A stretch of 8,346 nucleotides of DNA, taken from an uncultured Verrucomicrobia subdivision 3 bacterium (GTDB lineage Bacteria > Verrucomicrobiota > Verrucomicrobiae > Limisphaerales > CAMLLE01). Positions 1 to 6,515 of the stretch are shown here, in pieces (within the stretch, counting starts at the first letter, position 1; each line of letters begins with the position of its first letter). The stretch is from contig CAMLLE010000105.1 of assembly GCA_946480555.1 (NCBI GenBank), forward strand, positions 1 to 8,346. Reading direction: 5' to 3'. The notes beneath the pieces are model-generated. The model was not told where the DNA came from. It searched no databases and was given only the letters and a program-made list of their open reading frames with translations. A program made the translations under genes and the position numbers.

Positions 1-56
1 GTCCGAAGTTTTCCGTATTCACTCTTCAGTAGTGAAAGTTGGCCGCGGCAGTTGGG

Positions 57-92
57 TTTTCCGAAATCGGCAATCGGAAATCCGCAATCCTC
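57..92. repeat. short degenerate AATCGG/AATCCG-type repeat
   Basis: The stretch is built from imperfect copies of an 8-10 base unit (CGAAATCGG, CAATCGGAAA, TCCGCAATCC). It also holds a 7-bp inverted repeat, TTTCCGA at 58-64 against TCGGAAA at 74-80 with a 9-base loop. It lies downstream of the tRNA-His gene on that gene's strand, but no T-run follows, so I do not call it a terminator. The rest of 1-168 shows no gene that I can support. Confidence 0.4.
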
Positions 93-168
93 GAAGACTT
101 CAATTGCAAAAAACGGCATCAATCAACCAGCCGAATAAGAAAGAAGGTACACGCCAAGAAAGGGAGGA

Positions 169-244
169 TGGGGTGGCCAACGGGACTCGAACCCGCAACA
201 TCCAGAACCACAATCTGGGGCTCTACCATTGAGCTATGACCACC
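169..244 (-). tRNA. tRNA-His (anticodon GTG)
   Basis: Read on the minus strand, the sequence folds into a full cloverleaf. The acceptor stem pairs GTGGTCA with TGGCCAC (one G-U pair). The D arm is GCTC-AATGGTA-GAGC, the anticodon stem is CCAGA/TCTGG around the loop TTGTGGT, and the T arm is GCGGG-TTCGAGT-CCCGT. The anticodon GTG lies at 209-211 and reads histidine codons. The extra 5' G (position 244, G-1) opposite discriminator C73 is the known histidine identity element and is encoded here. The 3' CCA is also encoded in the DNA (169-171). The gene lies 110 bp downstream of the antiporter on the same strand and probably has its own promoter. Confidence 0.97.
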
Positions 245-255
245 GACCGGTAGAC

Positions 256-284
256 AAACTAGATTTCGCTCCAACTCACGTCAA
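256..284 (-). promoter_or_regulatory. candidate sigma-70-type promoter of tRNA-His
   Basis: On the minus strand a TTGACG box (279-284, five of six matches to the -35 consensus) is followed after exactly 17 bases by TAGTTT (256-261, three of six matches to the -10 consensus). The tRNA 5' end is 11 bases further on, which suits a short tRNA leader. The -35 box and spacing are good; the -10 box is weak. Confidence 0.45.
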
Positions 285-291
285 GTTTTGC

Positions 292-307
292 TCTTTGAAA
301 TCAAAGA
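292..307. repeat. inverted repeat between antiporter and tRNA-His
   Basis: TCTTTGA-AA-TCAAAGA is a perfect 7-bp inverted repeat with a 2-base centre. It lies 47 bp past the antiporter stop and just upstream of the candidate tRNA -35 box. No T-run follows on either strand, so it is either a weak transcription end for the antiporter or a protein-binding dyad. The sequence does not decide between these. Confidence 0.4.
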
Positions 308-354
308 CAACCACGAAGCGCATCGACTTCTCGCATTCCAGCGCGAAATGAGAT

Positions 355-2073
355 TCACGAACTGTGAAACAAATCCTTCCGAACACGGTCTCGTTCGCGG
401 TCGATTTGCTCATCGGTGGCGCCGAGTTGTTCCATGAGATAATCCGCCATTGAAAGAGCCACTTCGCCTTCGCTCGAAAAAATGGCATCAGCGCCTGCCT
501 GCCGCAGCCCCTCAACCTGCGCCAGGTAGGTTGTGCGGCTCAGGATTCGCACGTGAGGATTCAAATCCCGCGCGGCTTTAATCACTTCGGTGGCGTTCGG
601 CAGTGGAGTGGAAATCACGAGGCCCGCCGCCTGTTCCACCTTTGCACTGCGGAGGATCTCGATGTTGGCGGCATCGCCATAGATCGACTGCAAATCCGCC
701 GCGTTTAACTCGAGCACCGTGTCGATGTTCATCTCGATGATGACGGGCTGGACGTTGTTCTCGGTCAGGATGCGGCTCACCGTCCTGCCCACGGGTCCGT
801 AACCCACCACGATGACCAGATCGCGCGACGGATCTTTGTGAAATGTGCCGGCAGGCGGGGGCGTGAACTGCGGACCCTTCACCCAGCCGCGTCGTTCCAG
901 CCACGACACGAACGGCTCGATGCCTTTGTAGAGCATTGAATTCAGAGTGATCGAAATCACAGACGCAACGACGAGCGCATTCATCGCTGCCTCAGGCATG
1001 ATCTTCAGGCTCAATGCCAGGCTTGCCAGAATGAACGAGAATTCGCCGATCTGCGCGAGGGCTACCGAGATTGCCAGGGCGTCGCGCAACGGACGCTTGA
1101 GCGCCAGGACGACAACCGCCGCGGTGATTGGTTTCCCGATCAGCACAATTCCGAGCGTTAGAAGGATCAAGAGCCAGCCTTCGCGAATGGCATTTGGATC
1201 GAACAGCATTCCGACGGAGACAAAGAAGAGAACTGCAAACGCATCGCGCATCGGCAAGGCGTCCGAGGCTGCGCGCGCGCTGAAGCTGGATTGGCCGACG
1301 ATCATTCCCGCGAGGAATGCGCCCAAGGCCATCGACGCCCCGAAGAATTTCGCCGCTCCAACCGCGATGCCGAGCGCGAGGACCAGCACCGTCAAAGTGA
1401 ACAATTCACGCGAGCCCGTGCGGGCAACGTATCCGAGCGCAAGCGGAATCAGCTTTTGTCCGACGGTAAACGTGAAGACGATCAGGAACGTGAGTTTTGC
1501 TAGCGCGATGCCGAGAGTGCTCCACAGACCAGCTTGTGAGGATTGGCCCGCCGATCCGTGAATCGCCGGCAACAGCACCAGCACAAGGATGGTGAAGAGG
1601 TCCTCCACGACCAGCCAGCCGACCGCGATGTGCCCGGTGGGCGTGTGCAGCACCCGGTTGTCGCTCAGCACGCGCGTCAACACCACGGTGCTTGCGACCG
1701 AAATCGCAATTCCGAACACCACGCCTGCCGACCAGGTCCAATTGAGCAGTTTCGTCACGAGAACTCCGAGGAACGTCGCAATGGCGATTTGGGCAATCGC
1801 GCCGGGAATGGCGATGCGCCGCACCGCCATCAAGTCCTTCAGATGAAAGTGGAGCCCGACACCGAACATGAGGAGAATCACTCCGATCTCCGCGCTCTGC
1901 GCTGCGAGGTTTTGATCCGCTACGAAGCCAGGTGTGAAGGGCCCGACCAGAATCCCCGCCAGCAGGTAACCCACGATCGGAGAGAGCTTCAATTTCTGGG
2001 CAATGAATCCGAAGATCAGGGCAGCAGTCAGGCCGCCCGTCAGCGTCAGGATGAGATCGAGGTTGTGAGGCAC
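355..2073 (-). CDS. ybaL: YbaL/KefB-type cation:proton antiporter with RCK_N domain
   Basis: This 572-residue inner-membrane protein belongs to the CPA2 monovalent cation:proton antiporter family. Residues 6 to about 395 form 12-13 hydrophobic segments. The N-terminal blocks GYLLAG, GPFTPGFVAD and GVILLMFGVGLHF closely match E. coli YbaL as I recall it, and VVEDL (155-159) contains the acidic residues typical of a transport helix. A cytoplasmic RCK_N (TrkA-N, Rossmann) domain covers about 417-535, with the dinucleotide motif GYGPVG at 424-429 and an acidic E447 at the end of the second strand, which suggests NAD(H)-type binding. There is no RCK_C domain, as in YbaL. The GTG start at 2073 is chosen because an in-frame stop lies nine bases upstream and the first residues align with YbaL; no strong Shine-Dalgarno sequence is seen. 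The gene is divergent from the sensor kinase. The transported ion cannot be told from sequence. Confidence 0.93.
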   Translation of the reverse strand: MPHNLDLILTLTGGLTAALIFGFIAQKLKLSPIVGYLLAGILVGPFTPGFVADQNLAAQSAEIGVILLMFGVGLHFHLKDLMAVRRIAIPGAIAQIAIATFLGVLVTKLLNWTWSAGVVFGIAISVASTVVLTRVLSDNRVLHTPTGHIAVGWLVVEDLFTILVLVLLPAIHGSAGQSSQAGLWSTLGIALAKLTFLIVFTFTVGQKLIPLALGYVARTGSRELFTLTVLVLALGIAVGAAKFFGASMALGAFLAGMIVGQSSFSARAASDALPMRDAFAVLFFVSVGMLFDPNAIREGWLLILLTLGIVLIGKPITAAVVVLALKRPLRDALAISVALAQIGEFSFILASLALSLKIMPEAAMNALVVASVISITLNSMLYKGIEPFVSWLERRGWVKGPQFTPPPAGTFHKDPSRDLVIVVGYGPVGRTVSRILTENNVQPVIIEMNIDTVLELNAADLQSIYGDAANIEILRSAKVEQAAGLVISTPLPNATEVIKAARDLNPHVRILSRTTYLAQVEGLRQAGADAIFSSEGEVALSMADYLMEQLGATDEQIDRERDRVRKDLFHSS

Positions 2074-2093
2074 GAAGACTCAATAACGGTTGC

Positions 2094-2117
2094 GAAGAAT
2101 TGGGTCGATGATTCTTC
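2094..2117. repeat. inverted repeat 20 bp upstream of the antiporter start
   Basis: GAAGAAT (2094-2100) and ATTCTTC (2111-2117) form a perfect 7-bp dyad with a 10-base spacer. Its near edge is 20 bases from the GTG start at 2073, so it would lie in the promoter or the 5' leader of the antiporter. It could be an operator or a leader hairpin; no matching family motif is recognised. Confidence 0.4.
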
Positions 2118-2234
2118 ACGAAAATTCGCCGGAAACCCTCGCGAAACGGGATCACTCCCTTGCAGCAGGGAAAATGCGGGGACCAGCTGTTCTTGACCGC
2201 CGGATGGAGACGGATTCAGTCAGCATCGCGGAGC

Positions 2235-2284
2235 CACCACCCCATCGATTGACTGCCATTGAAATTCAGCGTCGATGGGCGGTG
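2235..2284. repeat. long stem-loop in the divergent intergenic region
   Basis: CCCATCGA (2241-2248) pairs perfectly with TCGATGGG (2272-2279). The stem continues outward with CACC (2235-2238) against GGTG (2281-2284) across a small two-by-one internal loop. This gives 12 bp in total around a 23-base loop. No T-run follows on either strand, so it is not a typical intrinsic terminator. Confidence 0.45.
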
Positions 2285-2344
2285 AGCGCTTCGTTTCCCC
2301 TCAACCCAGGAAGAGGGAACAAACGGCATTGCTGCGCCTCACGC

Positions 2345-2372
2345 ACCACGCATCGCGCGCGCCGTGCGTGGT
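2345..2372. repeat. 8-bp inverted repeat enclosing a CG-alternating loop
   Basis: ACCACGCA (2345-2352) and TGCGTGGT (2365-2372) are perfect inverted copies around a 12-base loop that contains CGCGCGCGC. No T-run follows. It lies about 165 bp upstream of the kinase start, within the dyad-rich region. Confidence 0.45.
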
Positions 2373-2411
2373 CTGATTGCTGCTAAAATCCTTCTGCCGG
2401 CAACGCGCCGT

Positions 2412-2436
2412 GTTCACACCTGCGCCGGGAGTGAAC
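2412..2436. repeat. spaced 6-bp inverted repeat
   Basis: GTTCAC (2412-2417) and GTGAAC (2431-2436) are inverted copies with 13 bases between them. A match of this length can arise by chance. It is listed because it lies between two stronger dyads upstream of the kinase gene. Confidence 0.25.
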
Positions 2437-2440
2437 GTCA

Positions 2441-2458
2441 TCGGAAACAGGTTTCCGA
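2441..2458. promoter_or_regulatory. candidate operator: perfect 8-bp dyad upstream of the sensor kinase
   Basis: TCGGAAAC-AG-GTTTCCGA is a perfect inverted repeat of two 8-bp arms with a 2-base centre, ending 78 bp before the kinase ATG. Its short spacer and 18-base total length suit a dimeric repressor or activator site rather than an RNA hairpin. No specific regulator family is recognised. Confidence 0.4.
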
Positions 2459-2536
2459 AAAGACGTCGTCCCGTTTGCAGCCTGGCCCTGACTGGCTTGT
2501 GGACACAGTGCAATTGGCCGTGCAGGCGTTTGATTT

Positions 2537-4432
2537 ATGACCGTGTTTGGAATCGTTGCTGGTGTCCTTCAGTTGATCGTTCCCTCCTACGCATTCCGCC
2601 TCGTCCGCCAGTTTGGTGCGCGGCGCGTGGGCTGGTTCATCGTGACATCATTCGCCTGCCTGGCACTGCTCCATTTGACGATGCCGTTGAATGTATTTCG
2701 GATTCCCCTCGCGCCGGAACTCACGGCCAACGCCGCGCTCGCGCTCGGCTCGATCTTCCTCGTGCTTGGCATGGGACATCTCGAAATCCTGTGCCGCGAG
2801 CGTGATCGCTCGCTGAAAGCCGAACAGAAACTCCGCAGCGAAACCGAGCAGCTGTGGAAAGGCGAAACCGAGCAGCTGACGAAAACCAGACTCCGCCTCA
2901 GCGGGGAAGTGGCGGTGCTGAAACAGCGCGAACAGGTGCTCGCGCTGTCGGTGGCTCAGTATGAATTTCTTTTCCGATCCAATCCGCAGCCGATGGCCAT
3001 TGTGGATCGCCGCACCGGGCGCTTTGTCATGTTGAGCGACGCCGCGTTGCACAAGTTCGGCCTGGCGCCGGACACCTCGACCACGGCCGCGTTGCAGCAT
3101 TTTCTTTCCGCCGAACACGCGGCCGGCTTCAATGCGCAACTTCAAGAGACCTGCGCCAGCCCGCGTCAGTTCGGCGTCTGGCCAGTGATCGTTTCCCTGG
3201 AATGCACGCTGACCCTGGAACTCAGCGGCGTGGATTTTGATTTCAACGAGATTCCGGCGCGCCTGCTGGTGTTCAACGACATGACCAGCTTGCAGCAACG
3301 CGAGGATCAGCGCGTGCAAATCGAGAAGCTTGCGGCCATCACGGAAGTGAGCGGTGCTCTGGGCAAAGCCTTTGGAACGGCGCTGGCACAGATTGAATCC
3401 AGCGCCTCAGTCCTGTCGCGCGTGAATGATCCGCAATTGTCTTTGCACGTGAAACAGATTTCCGGCGCAACCGCGAAGGCATCGCATTTGAGCCGACAGC
3501 TGCTCGCCGTGGGCGGTTGTCACCCGTTGCAGCCGCAGCCGATCGATGTGAATGCGTTTCTGCGAAATTTGAATCCGATGCTCGCGCGATTGCTTGGTGA
3601 TCGCATCATTCTGCAGAACGCTTTTGGTTCGTATGTTGCAACTGTCTCAGCGGATTCCCGGCTGTTGGAGCATCTGTTTGTTACCCTCGTTTTAAATGCA
3701 CGCGACGCCATTCCGGGCCGCGGCACGATCACGGTGAGCACCAGCGCGGTGCGCTCGGAAGCGAACCCGTTCACCAATATGCCAGGCGGCGAGTTCATTC
3801 GCGTTTGTGTGCGCGACAATGGGCCTGGACTGAAGCCGGACGTGCAGGCGCGGCTGTTCGAGCCGTTTGTGAGTTCAGACGCGCCGGATGGACTTGGCCT
3901 TGGACTGGCGAGTTGCTTCGGTATTGCGCGGCAACATGGCGGCTGGATGGAATGTACTTCCGAGGAACAGCGCGGCACGGAGTTCCGGATTTTCCTGCCT
4001 TGCGCCGTCGTCAAAGAAGCTGCTCACACAGAAACGCGCATCATGCCACGCAGCGACGGAACGATCCTGCTGGTGGAACCGGATGATCGCGCGCGGGCCA
4101 CCGCACGAACGGCATTGAACTGGCAGGGGTATCGCGTCATTGAGGCCGACAGCAGCGCGCTGGCCTTGCTGCTTTGGGAACGTCAGTCGGCGCAAATCCA
4201 GCTTGTGATAACAGCGACGGATTTGCCGGAAGGCGTCACAGGCATTGATCTCGCTGCGCAGTTGCAGCAAACCAAGCCGGACGTGCAAATGATCTTCCTT
4301 TCTGAAGATCAGACCGATTCATCCGCTGGAACGGACGGCACGATGGTGATTCAGAAACCGTTCACGCGGGAAAAGCTCTTGGAAACGGTTGATCGCGTCA
4401 AAGCTGCGTCGTCGAGCGCGGACGGCCAGTAG
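2537..4432 (+). CDS. membrane-anchored PAS hybrid sensor kinase lacking both phosphoacceptor residues
   Basis: This 631-residue protein has about three membrane segments (roughly 3-21, 29-49, 62-82), a coiled coil (86-136), a PAS domain (141-247), a HisKA-like dimerization region (260-310), an HATPase_c domain (about 335-490) and a C-terminal receiver-like domain (508-622). The ATP-binding motifs are intact: N-box NARDA with N387, G1 DNGPG (427-431) and G2 GLGLGLA (452-458). In the dimerization helix the usual His-Asp-Phe-Asn is Lys-Ala-Phe-Gly, so the acceptor histidine is replaced by K277. In the receiver the acceptor aspartate is A560 (LVITATDLP), and the acidic pair is E514-P515; the conserved lysine K607 (QKPF) remains. 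ATG 2537 directly follows an in-frame stop (2531-2533), which supports this start; the ribosome binding site is weak. The fold assignment is secure. Loss of phosphotransfer is inferred, and an allosteric or scaffold role is possible. Confidence 0.92.
   Translation: MTVFGIVAGVLQLIVPSYAFRLVRQFGARRVGWFIVTSFACLALLHLTMPLNVFRIPLAPELTANAALALGSIFLVLGMGHLEILCRERDRSLKAEQKLRSETEQLWKGETEQLTKTRLRLSGEVAVLKQREQVLALSVAQYEFLFRSNPQPMAIVDRRTGRFVMLSDAALHKFGLAPDTSTTAALQHFLSAEHAAGFNAQLQETCASPRQFGVWPVIVSLECTLTLELSGVDFDFNEIPARLLVFNDMTSLQQREDQRVQIEKLAAITEVSGALGKAFGTALAQIESSASVLSRVNDPQLSLHVKQISGATAKASHLSRQLLAVGGCHPLQPQPIDVNAFLRNLNPMLARLLGDRIILQNAFGSYVATVSADSRLLEHLFVTLVLNARDAIPGRGTITVSTSAVRSEANPFTNMPGGEFIRVCVRDNGPGLKPDVQARLFEPFVSSDAPDGLGLGLASCFGIARQHGGWMECTSEEQRGTEFRIFLPCAVVKEAAHTETRIMPRSDGTILLVEPDDRARATARTALNWQGYRVIEADSSALALLLWERQSAQIQLVITATDLPEGVTGIDLAAQLQQTKPDVQMIFLSEDQTDSSAGTDGTMVIQKPFTREKLLETVDRVKAASSSADGQ
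2838..2878 (+). repeat. 17-bp direct repeat in the coiled-coil coding region of the kinase
   Basis: GCGAAACCGAGCAGCTG occurs at 2838-2854 and again, identical, at 2862-2878. The period is 24 bp, exactly eight codons. In protein this gives ETEQL at 102-106 and 110-114. It looks like a recent in-frame duplication in the helix joining the membrane part to the PAS domain. Confidence 0.85.
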
Positions 4433-4465
4433 TCGAGGGCGGTTTCAACGCAGAAGGGCAAGTCG

Positions 4466-4509
4466 CCAAGAAGGAATTCCTTTTGGGAAATATCTTCCGG
4501 GGAAGTTTT
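4466..4509. terminator. weak terminator candidates between convergent genes
   Basis: The 134-bp gap between the kinase stop (4432) and the stop of the unknown protein (4567) holds two small dyads. One is an imperfect palindrome at 4466-4487 centred on AAGGAATTCCTT. The other is CTTC-CGGG-GAAG (4494-4505), followed by TTTT at 4506-4509 on the plus strand. The stems are short and the T-run is only four bases, so these are candidates by position only. Confidence 0.2.
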
Positions 4510-4566
4510 GCCACTCCGCAGAGATCACGCTCGCGAGCTGCGCGCTGAATCGGAATGCAGCGGGGC

Positions 4567-6318
4567 TCAAGCTGGCGCCAGCATTCCAATGTCAGAGCTC
4601 AATTTGTTCGCCGCTTCCACGTCCACCCATTTCACCAGCGCGACAAAGTTCAGCAGCGTCGGGCTGTTGGGATTGGCTTTGAACATGTTCTTCAGACTGT
4701 TCATCACCTTGGTGTAGGTGGCGGCGTACTTCTCGTGCGTCAGGCGGCTGACATACGTTTCCATGATCGCGCGGGCGACTGGATCCGTGCTGCCGTCGGG
4801 TAGATAAGGCAGCTGGCAGAAAACGCGTATGAATGAGATCGGATCGGCCTCGGTCAGTGTCACCCAGCTTTGCTTGATCTCGTCGGCTTCATACTTCGCG
4901 TGGAGCCGATTTCGCATCGCGTTCGCAATGATGCCTGGCTCGTTGCGATCCGTGATCAGGGTCTTGATCTTCTCCCAGGCAAGCTGCCGCTCCATTTCCG
5001 GAGTGATGGTGAGCTCCGGCTTCAACTGATCGACGCCAGTCAGGCCCAGCTCGCGGCCCACGGCTTTGCCGAGAATTTCTGCATCGTCCTTGCGCAGGCG
5101 ATCCGTGTCCATGATTGCGCGGACGACCAGCCGCTGCATGTCGGCATTGATCAAACGCAACACTGCCGCAAGCATCCCTGGCTGTGGCGAGCTCTGCTGC
5201 GGAATGAGATGCTTCACAAACTCGGGAATGACATTGTGCATGATGTCGTCCGACGCCGGCATCTTCTGCGAACGTAATGTCAGCACATAACGCAGCGTGC
5301 GTCCGATGCCGCCCGCCTTGCCGAGGTTGTTGACCACGGCCTGGCGGTAATCGGGATTCAATACAAACGCGAGCAACGCTTCTGCCTGTTCGATCAGTTT
5401 CTCGTCCAGGGGATCGTTAGGGCCGGCGATCACCAGCTGTTCGATCAACACCGGCAGGCGTTGCGCGAAGATCACGTCGGGCGCTTCCGTGCTTTGATTG
5501 TCGTAGTAGTGGATCAGGTCCAGCAGGAAGGTGAGCTTTTGAAACGCATGGCGCTGGGCGCGCGCAGGATCGCCGGATTTGCTGCGTTGCACGCGGCGGT
5601 AAAGGTCCGCGAGTTGATCGGCCTTGCCGCCGGCGGCGGCGCTGTTCTGCTGGAGCAAGCTTTCGAAGTCGCTCTTGAACGCGAGGACGATTTCGTCCGG
5701 CTTCGGATTTGGATTCAGCTTCTTGTCGGTGGTCATGTCGTTGAAGAAGATCAACGCACCTTCACCGAATTCGCGCACGATTCGTTCGCGCGGCACCTGG
5801 CCTTTGATGTAACAACGCGTGGCGCGCACGGCACGCGGCGAGAAGAACGTGACCGGGCTGGCGGGCAGCGCGTTGAGCAGTTCCTTCTCAAGCGGAGCTT
5901 CCAGGCGGATCAATTCATCCACGAGCGGCTTGAGGGCATTGGAGAGATCGCGCTTCGTTTGATCCAGTGCCTTCAGGACGGCGGGCTGTGGCAGGGTGGA
6001 ATCAACCTTGCCCTTTGCCAGCACGGCGCAGACTTCGCTGACATGGGCATTGTGCTCGACGAGTTTCGAGACAACGATTCCGATGTCGTTGATGGGAAGT
6101 TTGCTGACGAGGCCGGTGAGCAGGAGGATGAGTTCGCCGTGGGATTTCTGGCGATGCTCGATGACGCGTTCGAGCAGGGATCGGAGCGATTTGTTTTCCT
6201 GCTCCAGGACGTTGCGCTCAACCTCCAGCTGTTTCACCCGAAGCTGCAGATCGTGCCAGCCCTGCTGGATTTCCTCGATGGGAGCGACGGTGGGAGTCGC
6301 AGGTTCCATTTGCGTCAT
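4567..6318 (-). CDS. unknown soluble helical protein with N-terminal leucine zipper
   Basis: I do not recognise this 583-residue protein. It has no signal peptide or membrane segment and looks almost wholly helical. The N-terminus carries a coiled coil (about 17-58) with leucines at 24, 31, 38 and 45 and a valine at 52, a regular heptad zipper. An asparagine (N42) sits in the core position that favours parallel dimers. A lysine- and proline-rich stretch (TDKKLNPNPKPDE) separates the N-terminal third from the larger helical C-terminal part. No catalytic motif is apparent. I choose ATG 6318 because a GAGG lies 12 bases upstream and the coiled coil follows soon after. The frame stays open for 102 more codons upstream, but that part looks non-coding and overlaps the start of the divergent gene. 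A second ATG at 6309 is possible. The gene converges on the sensor kinase. A cytoplasmic dimer or scaffold is likely; its function is unknown. Confidence 0.8.
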   Translation of the reverse strand: MTQMEPATPTVAPIEEIQQGWHDLQLRVKQLEVERNVLEQENKSLRSLLERVIEHRQKSHGELILLLTGLVSKLPINDIGIVVSKLVEHNAHVSEVCAVLAKGKVDSTLPQPAVLKALDQTKRDLSNALKPLVDELIRLEAPLEKELLNALPASPVTFFSPRAVRATRCYIKGQVPRERIVREFGEGALIFFNDMTTDKKLNPNPKPDEIVLAFKSDFESLLQQNSAAAGGKADQLADLYRRVQRSKSGDPARAQRHAFQKLTFLLDLIHYYDNQSTEAPDVIFAQRLPVLIEQLVIAGPNDPLDEKLIEQAEALLAFVLNPDYRQAVVNNLGKAGGIGRTLRYVLTLRSQKMPASDDIMHNVIPEFVKHLIPQQSSPQPGMLAAVLRLINADMQRLVVRAIMDTDRLRKDDAEILGKAVGRELGLTGVDQLKPELTITPEMERQLAWEKIKTLITDRNEPGIIANAMRNRLHAKYEADEIKQSWVTLTEADPISFIRVFCQLPYLPDGSTDPVARAIMETYVSRLTHEKYAATYTKVMNSLKNMFKANPNSPTLLNFVALVKWVDVEAANKLSSDIGMLAPA

Positions 6319-6490
6319 GTGGCTAATTTGCCTCAAATCCAGCGGAAGTTTCCACCGAATTTTCACCCCGTCCAGCGTGGCGCATTTCAGCAGCGGTTGT
6401 TCTGCAACGTGGGATTGGAAATTCCGGTGAACCGGCAGGCGGGAAAAGCTGCCATGCGCAGGCGGACTTGCGATCGAGACGCGTCCTTGG

Positions 6491-6515
6491 AATGCGCGCC
6501 ATTTCCCGGCGCATT
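6491..6515. repeat. hairpin-forming inverted repeat next to the FNR-type dyad
   Basis: AATGCGC (6491-6497) and GCGCATT (6509-6515) form a perfect 7-bp stem with an 11-base loop. A shifted pairing of GCGCC (6496-6500) with GGCGC (6508-6512) is also possible. Its right arm overlaps the first two bases of the TTGAC half-site. Confidence 0.4.

Larger units (their letters stand above)
2074..2536. other. dyad-rich intergenic region between divergent antiporter and sensor kinase genes
   Basis: I see no credible gene in these 463 bases. The short open frames here have unconvincing composition and no ribosome binding site. The stretch must contain the promoters of both flanking genes, but no clear -35/-10 pair stands out. 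It does hold at least five inverted repeats, listed separately, including one that abuts the antiporter start and one about 79 bp upstream of the kinase start. A run of alternating CG lies at 2354-2362. Confidence 0.6.

Noticed and set aside
32..239. Two 66-codon plus-strand frames across the left edge
   Set aside because: They run through the degenerate repeat and antisense through the tRNA-His gene, so they are not genes.
169..244. tRNA-His 3' end as an integration (att) site for a mobile element
   Set aside because: No second copy of the tRNA 3' end, no integrase and no mobile-element gene are present in the window.
1406..2155. Open frames of about 200-250 codons on both strands overlapping the antiporter
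   Set aside because: All overlap a clear antiporter frame, and their arginine-, histidine- and proline-rich translations are typical of shadow frames.
2090..2386. 98-codon plus-strand open frame in the divergent intergenic region
   Set aside because: No ribosome binding site, no recognisable motif, low-complexity cationic composition, and it runs through the dyads; not supported as a gene.
4466..4487. AAGGAATTCCTT-centred palindrome as a restriction or recombination site of interest
   Set aside because: A 12-bp palindrome between convergent genes is more simply a weak transcript end or chance; nothing else in the gap supports recombination.
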